A model generated the notes under the pieces. The model did not search any database. It had not been told where the DNA came from and saw only the letters and a list, made by a program, of their open reading frames with translations. From Guadua angustifolia (lineage: Eukaryota > Streptophyta > Magnoliopsida > Poales > Poaceae): a stretch of 64,000 nucleotides of DNA. The position numbers were made by a program, and so were the translations under genes. Below are positions 41,600-54,539 of the stretch, piece after piece. Location: NCBI GenBank assembly GCA_036346375.1, contig CM070503.1:992001-1056000 (forward strand), written 5' to 3'. How positions within the stretch are numbered: position 1 is the stretch's first letter; each line of letters starts with the position of its first letter.

Positions 41600-44446
41600 A
41601 CCGTTGCGTAGTCTCCACCATAATAGTTTGCAAGTCCGGCTTCTGTAATATAGCCCATGTATGCAGCCTGTGGGAAGTAGCATAAATAACCTGCAAAGGG
41701 GATAAGTTTGATTTCCTTTCAAAAACTATATCATTCCTGCTTAACCAAAGAGACCAACAAATGGTTGCGGCTCCTAATAAAGCGACATTTTTAAGATCCT
41801 TCTCAAAACAAACAAGCCAGCTCCCAAACATATTAGAAACACTAAAAGGTATAGCAATGCCAAAAGCTTGATGCAGAAAACCCCAGACCATACGAGCAAA
41901 GCGACAGTTAAAGAACAGATGCCTAATTGTCTCTATTTTGTGACAAAAGCAACATGTTTTACTACCCTGCTAATTATGTTTGGCCAGATTGTCCTTGATC
42001 AGAATGACCCCTCTTCTAAGGTACCACAGAAACACTTTGATTTTTAGTGGGGCTTTTAACTTCTATAAGCGCTTGTTAAAATTAGGAACATCACATTTAA
42101 TCAACGCTAGGTAATGGGACTTCACTGAGAATTGTCCAGCTTGGCACAAGTTCCAGCGAAATCCGTCATCATTCTGCGTCAGATATAAATTGGCGATGCA
42201 GGAAAGCAAAGCATTCCACGCCACCAACAGGTCCAATCAATGGCTGTCTCCAGGATATATTTGGTTGAGGGGCCAAGAGAACTTCAGCAATAGTTGTGTA
42301 TTTCTTGCTTGTGATGCTATATAACCTAGGATATTGATCTTTTAAAGTGCAGCTTTCAAGCTAGGTGTCTTCCTAGAATCTCACCTGTGATCCAATATTG
42401 ATTTTGAAGGTACCAAAGCGAAGGAAATCTCGTTTTACCTGCATCAAACTAGACCAGAAATGCGAGTCTCCTGGTTTCCACTCAACCTGTACTAACGGTT
42501 TAGATACAAGGTACTTATTTCTAAGAAGTTGCTGCCAAGTACCATCCGATGTTAAAAGTTTGAACAACCATTTACTCAGAAGTGCGATGTTCTTAACATT
42601 TAAGTCGTGAATCCCAAGGCCCCCTTGATCTTTGGGTTGGCATAAGATGCTCCATTTGGCAAGGCGATATTTTCTTTTGCCCTCATCACCTTGCCAGAAG
42701 AAACGAGAGCGGAAATAATCAAGTTTTTTAAGAACACCTTTAGGAATCGCGAAAAAGGACATCATGTACATTGAAAGGCTACTTAACATTGAATTTATAA
42801 ATGTTAGTCTGCCTCCAACTGAAAGATGTTTCCCCTTCCAACTGCTGAGTCTCTTTTCGAATCGCTCTTCTACCCTTTTCCAATCTGAATTTTGCAATTT
42901 CTTAAAGTGGATAGGGATTCCTAAATACTTCAGAGGGAGCTCCCCTTGTTTGCAGCCAAACAGATCCAAAAACTATTCTAAGAAATCTTGGGCATCACCA
43001 AAGTAGATTAACTCGCTTTTATGGAAGTTTATTTTGAGATCCGAGATTTGCTCAAATGCACAAAGCAATAGCTTCATGTTGCGAGTTTTATCCAGATCAT
43101 TTTCCATAAATAAGATCGTGTCATCTGCGTATTGAAGAATAGATAAGCCTCCATCAACTAAGTGAGGCACTACTCCACCGATTTGCCCCTGTTCCTTAGC
43201 TCTTCTAATCAAAACTGCCAATATATCTACGATAATATTAAACAGTAGTGGTGATAAAGGATCACCTTGTCGGAGGCCTTTTCTAGTTTAGAAAAAGTGT
43301 CCCACTTCATCGTTTACATTGATTGCCACACTTTCTCCCGAAATGAAGGACTTAATCCAAGAAATCCACTTGGATGAGAATCCTTTCATTCGGAGGGTCT
43401 GAAACAGAAAAGGCCATTTAACCTTATCATAAGTTTTCTCGAAATCAATCTTAAAGATAACCCCACTAAGCTTTTTTCTATGCATCTCGTGAATTGTTTC
43501 ATGCAGTATGACGACCCCTTCTAGGATGTTTCGTCCACGCAAGAAAGCCGTCTGTGTGGGACTAACTACCTTGTCTGCAACCATATCCAATCTGTTTGTA
43601 GCTACCTTGGTAAAAATTTTGAAACTCACATTTAAGAGGCAAATTGGTCTGTATTGCTGGATTACATTTGCTTACTGAACTTTGGGAATAAGAGTAATTA
43701 TTCCAAAATTCAGGCTAAAAAGAGGTATATCTTTAGAGTGTAACTCCTTGAACATAATCAAAAGATCACCTTTGATAATATCCCAGAATTTCTGATAAAA
43801 TTCTGTAGGAAAATCATCTGGGCAGGGGCTTTGTTATGTTCCATCCGAAAACAGCGTTTCTAACTTCTTTCTCGATGGTGGCGATGAAAGCGTTTTCCTC
43901 CTGGGAGACTTGTGGTATATCTTGGTTGTCTTCCTCATCGAGGGCTAATAGGCTCTCCTCCGGTTCCCCAAAGAGTTCTTTGTAGAACTTGGTTATGTAG
44001 CTTTTAAGGTTAACCTGCCCCTCAATCTTACTATCCTCATGGTCCAGAGAATAGATTCTTTTCTTTCTATGTTTGCCGTTGGCAACCATTTGAAAGTATC
44101 TAATGTTATTATCACCCAAGAGGACATATTTCACGTTAGCTCGCTGATAATATTTAATTTCTTTCTCTCTGAGAAGATTAACCGGGTGATCCCGAGCCTA
44201 AGCGAGGTTCACTCGCTCCAGTTCAGACAAATCCTTAACCTCAGCGGCAATATCCAGCTCATTGATTGTTGCTTGGAGCTCGCTTTTCTTTTGCTTATAA
44301 ACACCGTTGTTATGCAGTGCCCAACCCCGAAGAAAGCTACACAATGCCCCCATTTTGCGGTTCCATCGTTGGACAGAGTTCTTCCCTCTCACTAGTTTAT
44401 TCCAAATTTCCATCACCTTATCATGGAGATCTTCTGGGGTAAACCA

Positions 44447-46531
44447 TAGGGTTGAAAACGGATCGGATACTGAGGCGGATATCGCTTGTCCCATATCCTA
44501 ACCCATATTTTTCCGGATCCGAATTGGATTTGGATACTCGGATCCGAATATAAATCACGGATTATTGGGATCTGAATATAGGACGAATATGAGGCAGATT
44601 CGGATCGGGAGCGGTAAATATTCGGATATATCTATTTGTTAAAAATAGCACATATGAATAGCGTCACGGACAACAACAACATAACCGAAGCATACAACAA
44701 CATAACACGAAGCATAGAAAAACTAACATTACGCAACCGTAGAGGTCAGATTCGAGAACTAGCAAGTAGCAAAGACATAATATTACATCACACAACCAGG
44801 TTACCTTGAAAGTTTAATAGCATAGCAAAGTTAGAGACATTCCACAATCAAAGAACTAAAGCGACAGTGTTCATGCAATGTTTAGTACATCCCAAAGTTG
44901 AAGAAGTTTTTAGTTAGCTTCTACAACATAGCCAAGAACTACAGCTCCTCTTAAGCTAGCTTCCCTTCTCCATCCTACAAATTATAATGGCAATTAAAAA
45001 TCTGAAATCAAGATATCTGCGAAAATCTGAAATCCTACAAAAGAGGAACACATTGTGCCCATAATTCATAGAATCTCACTTTGTATTGAAATCATAGGAG
45101 ATGCATGAGCTGCACTTACTACTTATTGGGTGATGTAAATCATTTTAGATGTGCAAAATGCAAAGTAAGCAGACTTCTTTGGTATTGTTAAGTGCAAAGT
45201 CTTTGTAGTAGCACTCCATGTGTAAGCAATGACTACAACCAGTCTGGGTTGTTCTGAACCTCTCATCGCCCTCTGAAATTTCTCCACATCTGAAGATCTT
45301 ACAGCAAGGAATCCGATTCTTAGCACAATCATATGCATTGCTAGCCCATTTGCAAAATTTGTCCATGGAAATGACAAGATGAAACCGAAGTGTGCTCTCA
45401 GTATAACAACAACCGGTTTGTTTGCATAGTGGCTCCAGCCAATCTTGGCGATCATGTCTACCCTATCTTGTTGCTAGAATATATGTTTATTTACACACCA
45501 AGAGCCTACAACAGGTAATGTCATTGAATCTTGTCTTGAAAGATCCGAGCTTTGAAATTATGTCATCAAAGATGCAAAGTCTTAGTATCTTGTATGCTAG
45601 CTATTGTTGTCATTCTAGATACAAATTGTATATACCTGCATCATGGTTAAATTAACGAAGAAGGTTCTCTACAACCTCTAGATCTCCAACAATAGATGCA
45701 ATCTTAGCTCGATCGGTTTGCACTAAGGCACTTTTGGTTCAAGCTAACCCTTGTTTTGACCAACAATTATAACAAAAAAAGCTCGCAATTCATCATCATA
45801 TTCAATTAAAGCAATTTGATAGGCTTTGTCGAAGGATGGTAAGAAGCAAAGACAAAGACAATTTCTCCATTCCCGAGTCCTAGTAGATCATTGTTTACAT
45901 TCTATCAAATTTCAACTCTTGGTACAAAATCGATCATGTACCTGTGGACGACGGCCGTGGCTCGGTGGAGATCACGGGACCGTCGACGGCTCGGTGGAGG
46001 CGCTGGACGGCTGCTCGGCTCGGTGGAGGCGAGGGGCCGGCGCCGGCTTTCAGTGGGCCAGAGGACGACCGTCGGCTCGGTGGAGGCCTTGAGGACCGGC
46101 GTCGGCTCGGTGGAAGCCTTGAGGACGCCAGTGGCGGCTACGCCAAGCCCGGACAATTTAATGGGTGGCGGCGAAAGCAGCTGCAACTTAGAAGAGGATA
46201 GGGTTTGAGGATTTTAGCTCTCGAGTCTTGGGAGGGATCGGGAGAGAGGATGCTGGTCGAGGCGGTGCCGCCGCGCCTCTGGCTCGGCTCTGTAGGGTTC
46301 TTGGGAGGCGAGGAGGAGGCGTGGGGCTGGGGCTGGCGCTGGGCGAAGTGTCGAACGGAAAACAGATATCCGAATTTAAAAGTACCCGATATCCGGATTC
46401 GATCCTATATCCGTCGGATACCAAGGACTCCAAATCCGGATCCGAATCCGGACAGATAGCTGTATTCGGATTACGGATTCGGGATCGGATCGGGCGGATA
46501 TTTCCTGTCCTATTTTCACCCCTAGTAAGTA
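44447..46531. mobile_element. hAT-like element inserted in the LINE
   Basis: GTAAACCA flanks both sides (44439-44446 and 46532-46539). Removing the insertion and one flank joins the LINE frame exactly (FRFEL-SWFTPEDL). Inverted ends are TAGGGTTGAAAACGGATCGG and (reverse complement) TAGGGGTGAAAATAGGA, with ATCCGA/GGATAT words at both sides. Seven extra bases (GTAAGTA) lie between the right terminus and the duplication. The interior holds a GGCTCGGTGGAGGC tandem array (45958-46120) and a minus-strand Cys-rich frame. Confidence 0.85.
45145..45366 (-). other. Cys-rich open frame inside the hAT-like element
   Basis: A 73-codon frame contains paired cysteines (NRIPCCKIFRCGE, TGCSHCLHMECYY, EVCLLC), suggesting a degenerate zinc-binding domain captured by the element. 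The family is not recognised, and no host gene context remains. Confidence 0.3.
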
Positions 46532-47284
46532 GTAAACCAACTAAGTTCAAATCTGAACTGTTTAGCTATCCCAGAGAAAGCTGGACGTTCGATGTCTAGC
46601 AAAAGGGGGGTATGATCCGACATGCCGCTATCCAAAGCCTGAACAGAAACAAGTGGGAATTTAAACTCCCATTCGATAGTCATAAGAGCCACATCTAACT
46701 TCTCCTAGGTTGGATTGGGCAAAGAGTTCGCCCAGGTAAACTGACAACCAGTAAGTTCGATCTCTCTCAGATCAAAGCTATCAATTGCAGCATTGAATAA
46801 GAAAGGCCAGCGATCACTGAATCTGTTGTTGTTCTTTTCCTTACTTTTTCTCATAATATTAAAGTCTCTCCCAATAAGTATCGTTAAATGATTGTGTTGG
46901 CAAGTTCTGACTAGTTCAGTCAGAAACGCTGCTTTAAAATCGTCATGGGCTGAACCATATACTGCCATTAGGATCCATTTAAAGTTGTCTGCCTTATTGC
47001 TGAGATGGAATTTGATAAAAAAATTCTCCTTCCACAATCAAAGACAAATCAACAAGAAGCCATGTTAATTTCTAAAAGAATCCCACTTGATCTACCTCTA
47101 GGGGAAAGACAGTGCCAAATGAAATCCGCACCTCTAGAGAGCTGTGCAAGATTCGATTTTGACATGTCTTGCTTTCCTGTTTTCATTACAGCAATAAAGT
47201 CCAAATTGTTATCTTTAACAACCTCTGAGATGTACCGAAATTTAGCCAAGTCTGAAAGACCTCTGTTATTCCAAAAAAATCCTT

Positions 47285-47944
47285 TCATAGTGACATTTTC
47301 TTTTCTTTTGATTTACGGTTCATGCGAGACTTACGAGAGGAGGCTATTAGATCACATATTCTCATGTCTAGATCCTCCGTCTCTAGGTCCACTTCTGACA
47401 CATCCTTGATCAAGTGCGCGAGTAAATCGCTATCAACCTTAGCGGCTTCGTCATCACTTAATTCAAAGGGATTAACCTCCCAGCTCTCTAACGTACCTCT
47501 TCTGGCACACTTTTGTCTAACGGGTTGGTTCAGTTTTAACCTATCGACTTCCATCCTTTTTAGCGCTTTAATCGATAGGTTAAATCCAATACTACTCTTT
47601 TTCATTCTAAAGCCTATGTTGTCTAGGTTTGCTACACAAATCTCATCAGGCATTGCAGCAAAAGAAAGAGAGTTTGCACATGGTGCCATATCGGTCTCGT
47701 GGGGTAAAGGAGTCGAAGGCGAATATGGTCTCTCAATTGAGGGAACCACTGTCTTGATTCCTGAATCGGCGTCCAGGTTCCGCACCATGGTTTGTCGCAT
47801 GGCTTTGCTAAGTGAATCACCATCTGTCATATATGTACCGTTAGCAGCCTGAACATTACATCGTAAGCTACGACGGAGACCATCAATAGAATTAAAATGA
47901 ACCGGGCTCGTACGTACCACAAGTAGTAAAAGAAACTGGAACAA
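47285..47944 (-). pseudogene. LINE ORF1 C-terminal part
   Basis: This long frame ends TGA four bases inside the ORF2 start, the usual tight ORF1/ORF2 spacing of plant L1 elements. It encodes an acidic and lysine-rich tail (ELSDDEAAKVDSDLLAHLI, RKSKEKK). The N-terminal nucleic-acid-binding part is not visible. Confidence 0.6.
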
Positions 47945-47969
47945 TTCCTTCGGGTGTTATTGGCACCTA

Positions 47970-48130
47970 CGCACACGTTTATATGGACTAGCTGTCGTTA
48001 AGACGGTGTCTTGCATTCTGTAGTTGTAGAAATGTGGCCTCGGAATATCCAGTGCTCACAGTGCGAATGTTTTGACACTTCTAGGCTTGCTGACATCTGA
48101 AAACTTTGCACTCGATTTCCACTGCTGTCT
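47970..48130. repeat. Segmental duplication, second copy, left part
   Basis: The stretch matches 37495-37705, for example TCCAGTGCTCACAGTGCGAA and TTTTGACACTTCTAG. Homology stops after CCACTGCTGTCT. Confidence 0.85.
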
Positions 48131-49396
48131 TTAGAGCTCAACTGACTATGACGGTGTTATTAGATGGTTTAAGGCTTACGCGATTATATTTGTCTCATGA
48201 CCTTGTATGAGATTGAAATGATCGATTCTGGAGTAGTTTGAAAATGATTACATGTGATACATGATAGAAGCGCCTCTGTTGTAGTAAGCTTAGCTAGTAC
48301 GGGGTTCAAAAACTCACCAATTTAGCGATTTTTGATTTCGGACCCCAAGATTGTAGAAGTGGGCAAATTCAAAAATTCAAAAAAATTGAAAATGCTACAG
48401 TAATTTCAAAAATTTAGTAAATTCGGGTTTGGAGGCGGATTTTCAAATTTGACCACGGATTTGGCGGATTTGGTCCAATAACCTACTAGAAAGTGATCTT
48501 CAAGAAAATTTGATGACACAGAGGCGGTACAAGCAACACCCGAAAATTTGAATCACGAGGTCATTGTCGGCAATGACGATGGGGTCACAACCATCGACTA
48601 CTACTCGTGGGTATGTTATGCAAATATAGATCGATTTTATTGTGATGTAAATATGTGATTTCTACGTGTTTGTCTTTTCTAGCTTGCATACCACCATTAC
48701 AAGCCGTAATTTTCTTGAATAAAATTAACACTATTTTTTTGTTCTTAATTGTTTCAGAGAATGGTTAATGGAGGATCCATTTGCATCTGGCTTGTCTGAC
48801 TTTTACTTCTCATTTGCATCTGAATGGTATCACAATGTTTTGCAACAACTTGGTTGGCGGGTGCAACAACATTGGCATGGTAAAGAACTGAACATGTTTC
48901 TTTCATAATATGCTTCTTTCACCAAAGTGTGTGTTGGTTGGCTGTCTTGTATGGTAAGCATGCAAGTATTTTGTATAATCGACATATGAAATGATTACGG
49001 AACTTGATAATACTTGTTTCTATTATCCAAATGCAATATTGGTATGTTCTTGGTGGGATGAACAAATATTGATTGATTGCAAGCTGTGACTCATACTCCA
49101 AATTTCAGTCAAAATCTTGCGAAATTTCTAACTTAATTTGTGGTATTATATTTCAAAAATCAATTCAGCGAAACGAGCTATGATGGATTTCATTGAACTA
49201 GTTAGTAATCATGTCTTAAATTTATTTATGAATTTAATACGTGATGGATAAGGGAGTTATCTTAAATGCTTGTATAAATTTCATAGGCAAATATTACTCG
49301 CAGAATTTACAATAATTACGACAACGTCTTCGTGTACATATTTACATTTTGGATTGTCGAGGCAATTCAAATATTTTTATAACTTTTTGAAATTTT

Positions 49397-50067
49397 TATC
49401 GACGATTAGGGGCGAGGTCCCCCGCCGAGCTTACTTGTTGAATGGGGATCAACTTGGGGCCCCTTTTCCGCAAGAGTTATGCGTCAGAGTATGCCGAGCA
49501 ATGGGATGAAGGTATATCGGACAATCGTGAGACACAGAAGTCGTTTTTATCTCGTTCGGACCTCTCACGGGAGATAACAACCCTCGTCCGATGATTGCAC
49601 TAGCATCTTGAAAGTGGGTTACAATCGCTTGTTCGGGAGGCCCTGAGCGATCCTAAGGACTCCCTTAAGCAAGCGATGTGTGTGGTGTGTGTGTAGTACA
49701 GAATGTCCAACCCTCGGCACATCGTGGGAGGGGGTATTTATAGAGGATTACAAGAGACAAATCATTTATTACAGGCGGCGCTTGTAGAGAGGCGTCTGTG
49801 AGCGATCTTGCGCCACCACACCCGTGTACTACTGCGGCGTGGGCATAGTGGGCGAACCAAGTCGGCATGAGACGAGTGGCGCGGATCCGGTGCTTGTGAT
49901 CCTTGAGCATTTAATGCCACGTCGCCTTGTCGAGGACCCCGGCGGGCTCGCTTCGGGTCCGGGTGCTTGAAGGTCAGACTTCTGCGAACATCATCTGGCA
50001 AGATCTTGGTCGGTGGGAGGCCCAGGCTTCAATGGTGCGTCTTGATACAAGTCGTCCAATCTCGACA
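49397..50067 (-). repeat. 3' LTR of the gypsy element
   Basis: This 671-bp repeat begins TATCGACGATT in plus orientation, where the other LTR has TGTCGACGATT, so one terminal base is mutated. Many substitutions separate the two LTRs. Confidence 0.9.
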
Positions 50068-50703
50068 GCTAGCCCCCGAGGCTAAGGGGAAGAGAACCTT
50101 GCCGGGGCCTCCGCCTTGAGCCTCTAGACTTCTCGAAGAGGGATTAGAATCAGGCGGTAAAAAGCTAACACGGTGCCTGAGCTTCCTTGCTCGGGGTGAG
50201 GGATCTCGGTGGCGGAGAGCTACCACGGTGCTTGAGCGACTATGCTCGAGCGGAACCTGCGGTGAAGAATCTGCGCAGGCCCGGCCGCCATGCCGAAAGA
50301 AGAGCTCATAACGAAGGGAACACGTGGTTCAAAGATCCCAACGTCCGCCCGGCTAAGCGCGCCCATGGGGTCGAAGCGCTACGGCGTAGTCCCTGAGCCA
50401 AATAAGACCCGTGGGCGGAGCGCTCGAAATTCGTGGCAGGTTCCTTCCTTCTGACGTCACGGCCACGGCCTCGGCAGCTTTTCTCTTAGGAACTGCGCCT
50501 CGTTCGGGCCGCCGAGGACCGAATCACGCACGCAGAATCGACAGCCTTCACTATCCACGACTTCCCTCCCGCAATCACATCTACGCCGACGCCTCGGAAG
50601 GCTCACATTTCTCCTTCTTCTTCCGTAGCGAACACTCGCCCCGATCTCTTATCTTCCAAACCTCCTTTCGCTCTTTGCGGCGCTACTTCCAAGAAAGTCC
50701 TTC

Positions 50704-53640
50704 CATGGCGGGTTTGAGTGCGAGCAAGATCCTGGCATGAGAGGCTCGTCTTGCCGCAGGATTACGACTATCTGGACCCTTATTCTCGAGGGTCCTGACG
50801 GCGAAGGAGCCCCAAGGCCACATGACGATGAGATAGTCTCTGCGTCGAGCTCTACACCAATCACGGAGCCCGAATGCCCGAGAGCGACCTCGAGGGCGTG
50901 ATAGAGCAATGCCGGTCACGAGGTCACTACCAACCCCAACTCCATCCTTAATCTGAACATTTTAGCCCACTGCAGAAGGCTTGTGGGTGTCGATCCCTCA
51001 CGGCCCTTTTCTTTTCATTTTTACAACCTCTTTCCATCGGGGCTCTCGCCCACGGTGCCTGTCTCAGATTTGAGGCCCAATCGCGACTGAGTTCCCGCCT
51101 TCACCCTCAAGGACTCTGTTCTTGGTGGGCAGGTATTGGTTCTACTTGAAGGCTTCCGGGAGCTCTGCTTCTGCCGAGGGGCGGCGCTAAACACCGAGAC
51201 GCCACACATTGGTTGGCCCTCGAGGAGGAGCGGATCCTCATGATGATCCATGAGCTCATTTAACATGGGCTCACAGGCGGGACATCGTCCGTGACTTCCT
51301 TAGGCACGGATATCGGCCGAGGGCGTAGAGAGCACCCTTTCTTCAAAATCGGTGGGTGGGACGACATCACCCGCGAAGGGGAATCCGGTAAGGTCCCACG
51401 ACTTGCGGCAATTTTGTCCCGCGTGTCTGGCTTGGAGCCCGTCTTGATTTTTGTGCGATCGATGGCAAATTCCGACCGATCGCTCGAGAGGAGGGTTTTC
51501 GAGATGTTCGAACCCGAAGGAACAAGGAGCTTTCGCCGCGACCAGCCAAAGCCAAGAACTTGCTTGCTTTCGGTGCGACGTGGTAAGCCCCCTTGGCCAT
51601 CTGCGCTCGGGAAGGGCATCCGGGCTTTACTGAGTATTTGAGTACGGGGAAAAACATCAAGAGCTACCTCACCGGCCTTCCGCTGTCCTTTGGCAGGAGA
51701 AGACCGCCCTGGAGCTGGGCGTGGTCGAGCTCAAATCCAAGGTGGGTAGCAGCGGCGTGCTCCTTCCCGCGGCCAAGGCCAAAAAGGGGAAGGGCAAAAG
51801 ACCGGCGCCGCCTCCCGCAAGCACCCGGACGTCAAAGAGGCACGCAGCAGCACACCGGGATCCCCGAAGCGACGCTTGGAGTATGCCGATCTGATGGAGG
51901 TAAGCCGCCTAAGGCTCTGGTTGAAGAATTATAGCCTGGCAATTCAGATCGAGCAAATCGAGGCGGAGGGGAGATTGATCGAGGGGATGGTGCAGGCGTG
52001 GTGATGTTGCCTGGCGAGAGATCGAGGACGTGAGGGACCAACGCGACCGGGGCTGCCAAGGCTCGGAGTTCGGGACCATCGGCCAGCGCAACTCCTCACG
52101 TGGACGGGCCCGAGCGATCCGGAAGAGCGTTGGTTGGGGGTGCGACATGGAGGAGGTCGACCCCAAATCGGCGAGAATCACCCAACCGCCGATGAGAAGG
52201 CTAAGCCGGTGCTTGGCGGCGGAGAACCCAATCCCGACACCGAGGAAGGTGCGCTAACAAAGGAGTTTTGACGCATGCTTTGTTTGGCTTTGTTTTCGCG
52301 CTCGGCCGAAACTAGCCCCACCTAATCGATGTGGGCGAAAATAGCTCGTAGGTCTATTCCGGATCGCCGAAAAGTGATTGACGAGGTCCTTAGCAATGTC
52401 ATAGCGGCGATATGCTCCGATGCTGCCGACATCGTGATGGCCGAGGGTGTGGAGGCGGTGGAAAAGTTTGTCGCCGACGACCAAGGTGGGGCGAACACCC
52501 CGCCCTCGGCCTTGAGCGAGTAGTCGCGAGAGGTGGTGGAGCTCCATGATTCGAGACGACGAAACCGCCTAAGAAGGCTCAAACCCCGCTAACAACGTGT
52601 TTCGGATTTACCCTCCACGCCCGGCCGAACTACGTGCAGCGGAGGGCGGTGAAGACCTCGAGCAAGGAGCTTGCCCGGAGGGCGCGGAGCTCGTGGCGAT
52701 TCGCCTCGGGAAGCTTCGTCGTCCCCGAGCGTTCCGCCCCTCTCCAGGGACTCTGGGCTTGAGCTCCCCCGCCTGCCGAGGTCCAGAGATCTCCAGGCGG
52801 CCGCGATCTTTGAGCAGTACAGGGTGAACTTGCGAGCCAACGTCGCCGAGGTAAGGATGTTCCGGTACCCCCCCCGGCTTTCCTTCTTTGGATTTTGCAA
52901 GGGGGAACCTTACCTGGCGTATTTTGCGTCCTCAGCTTCTTGAAAAAACCCTGAATGACTTCGAGGAGGTGCTGATCGTCCCCAACGCCGTGAGCCGCCT
53001 TTACGAGGAAAGCGAAGCTCGTGCGGATGGGCTGGAGGAGAAAGTGGGCGAGCTTAAGCGGGAGGTTACCCTGCTTGAGGAAAAGCGCCTCGAGACAGAG
53101 CGCAGCGTCTCCGAGTCCAAGGAACGTTTCCTCGTGCTCGAGCGGGAGCTTGAGCAGGAAAGGTCGGGCTCGCGCCTGTGCAGGGATAACGCTGTCGTCG
53201 CTGAAAAGAGGGTGCTCGGGCTCGAGCAAGAGTTGGGACAGGTAAGGCAAGCCGCCGGTGCGTCGGAGAAGGAACTTGCCCTTAGCCAGGACAAAGTCCG
53301 TGGCCTCGAGCAAGAGCTTCAACAACGGAAGGAGCATGCCCGGACCCTGGAGGCCAGGGTAGTCGAGCTCGAGGGGTCCAGCGAGACCAAGGAAGAACTT
53401 GAGCGGTGGAAGCAGAGCGCCAGCCATTTGGAGAAGGACCTATCCCTTAGCCGGGACAAGGCTCTTGGCTTCGAAAGCAGAGCTCGTCGGGAAAAGCAGC
53501 GTGCCCAAAGCCTCGAAGCCAAGGTGGTCGAATTCAGAGCGATGGGCGCGAGCGATCACGCTTCGCCGACCAAGATAAAGAAGAGATCGAGCAACTCTGC
53601 GAGGAGGCCAACGAAGGTCGCGAAGCCCGGCGGAAGGTGA
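50704..53640 (+). pseudogene. Antisense coiled-coil ORF of the gypsy element ('putative gypsy type transposon' protein)
   Basis: This plus-strand sequence is opposite to gag-pol and lies between pol and the 3' LTR. It starts at ATG 50704 (MAGLSASKILA, then a stop). A decayed globular part includes NSILNLNILAHCRRLVGVD (about 50940-50995), and the end is an intact 250-codon frame (52888-53640). That frame is a long coiled coil rich in Glu, Leu, Lys and Arg (for example LEEKVGELKREVTLLEEKRL), with a basic tail (KIKKRSSNSARRPTKVAK). Extra antisense ORFs of this kind are known in Tat elements, and the globular part recalls Pfam Transposase_28. Function is unknown. Confidence 0.65.
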
Positions 53641-54539
53641 TCGATCTTGAGCCAAAATCGGCGACATAGATGAAGCTTTCATGGCGCTTAAGCAAGCGAT
53701 CTTACCCATAGCGTTGTATACTTTTTTTTTGCCCTGGAAAACTTTTGGGTGGCGATGTCTTTGAATGAAAAATTTCTTCCTTGGTCGAGTGTTGTATTCT
53801 GTAGTGGTGCCTTTTTCTTTTTCCTGTAAAAGATGTTAGCGAGATAGACGTAGGTCAGGCCGATGTATGGGCTACATGGTCCGAGATAAGTTGCCGCAGG
53901 AATGTCTTCGTGTCGCAAAGCGATTCTCAACGGGAGGCAATACCTTACAGTGAATAGTGTTTTTAGCGATAAGAATACGTGAGCTCGGGAATTTGTGTCC
54001 ATCCAGCCCCCGCTGCGAACAATGTTCGTGCACTGAATTGAGAGCACGAGCTTGTTCGTAGGAGAGGTGAAATAGAACACGCGGCCCCTCCGTCGACCAA
54101 AAACCCATGCGCCTGTATGAGCGACAAACGTGGGATAGGTCGGTGGAGGAAAAGAGAGCGAGTGTCTAAATGTGTTAACGCATAGGACGAGCGTCCCGAA
54201 CTTGCGGGTATTGCCCGCCGATCGAAAGCTGTGGACAATTTTGACAAAGTGTGTAGCGCGAATATCATGCGCAGTCGAGCTAAAATTTGACGACCGAAGG
54301 TGGTACGCTCTCCGACTTGTGTCGCCATAGTAATAGTGCCAGCGGACCAAGGTCGTTTTATCGAGGCCGAAGCCTTTGGTGGTGAGCGTTTAGTGGGCGT
54401 GTGTTGATCGCAATATGTTGTGTTATTATGCACGCGCGATCCCGTGGTAGGAGGACGAAAGCTGTATTGCTCGAAAGGTAGGGACACGTTTTTGCAACAT
54501 AAGGAAAACTGATTATGAGTTTCAGACATAGAACTTGCG

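Larger units (their letters stand above)
41302..47288 (-). pseudogene. LINE ORF2 (endonuclease-reverse transcriptase), interrupted
   Basis: ORF2 starts at 47288 with MKGFFWNNRGL (APE-type endonuclease start). It continues with ILIGRDFNIM and SGMSDHTPLLLD, then resumes beyond the hAT insertion with FTPEDLHDKVMEIWNKL. RT motifs are TAFLRGRNILEGVVILHE (about 43560), GVIFKIDFEKTYDKVKW (about 43460), the active site LQYADDTILFMEND (about 43130), and LKYLGIPIHF (about 42930). The C-terminal part CWSLWLSRNDIVFERK (about 41740) is followed, across the hairpin MITE, by VAKDFFSQAHGWRSSFR and TAG at 41304-41302. Scattered stops occur as well (for example after SLPNPT near 46705). Confidence 0.85.
41171..47950 (-). 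mobile_element. L1-type LINE (non-LTR retrotransposon), disrupted
   Basis: On the minus strand the order is ORF1 tail, endonuclease, reverse transcriptase, zinc-finger/RNase-like tail, 3' UTR, and a short A run (ATAAAAAA, ending near 41171). It is interrupted by a hAT-like element (44447-46531) and a hairpin MITE (41386-41599). Neither a target duplication nor a defined 5' end was found, so it is probably 5'-truncated or rearranged. Confidence 0.85.
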
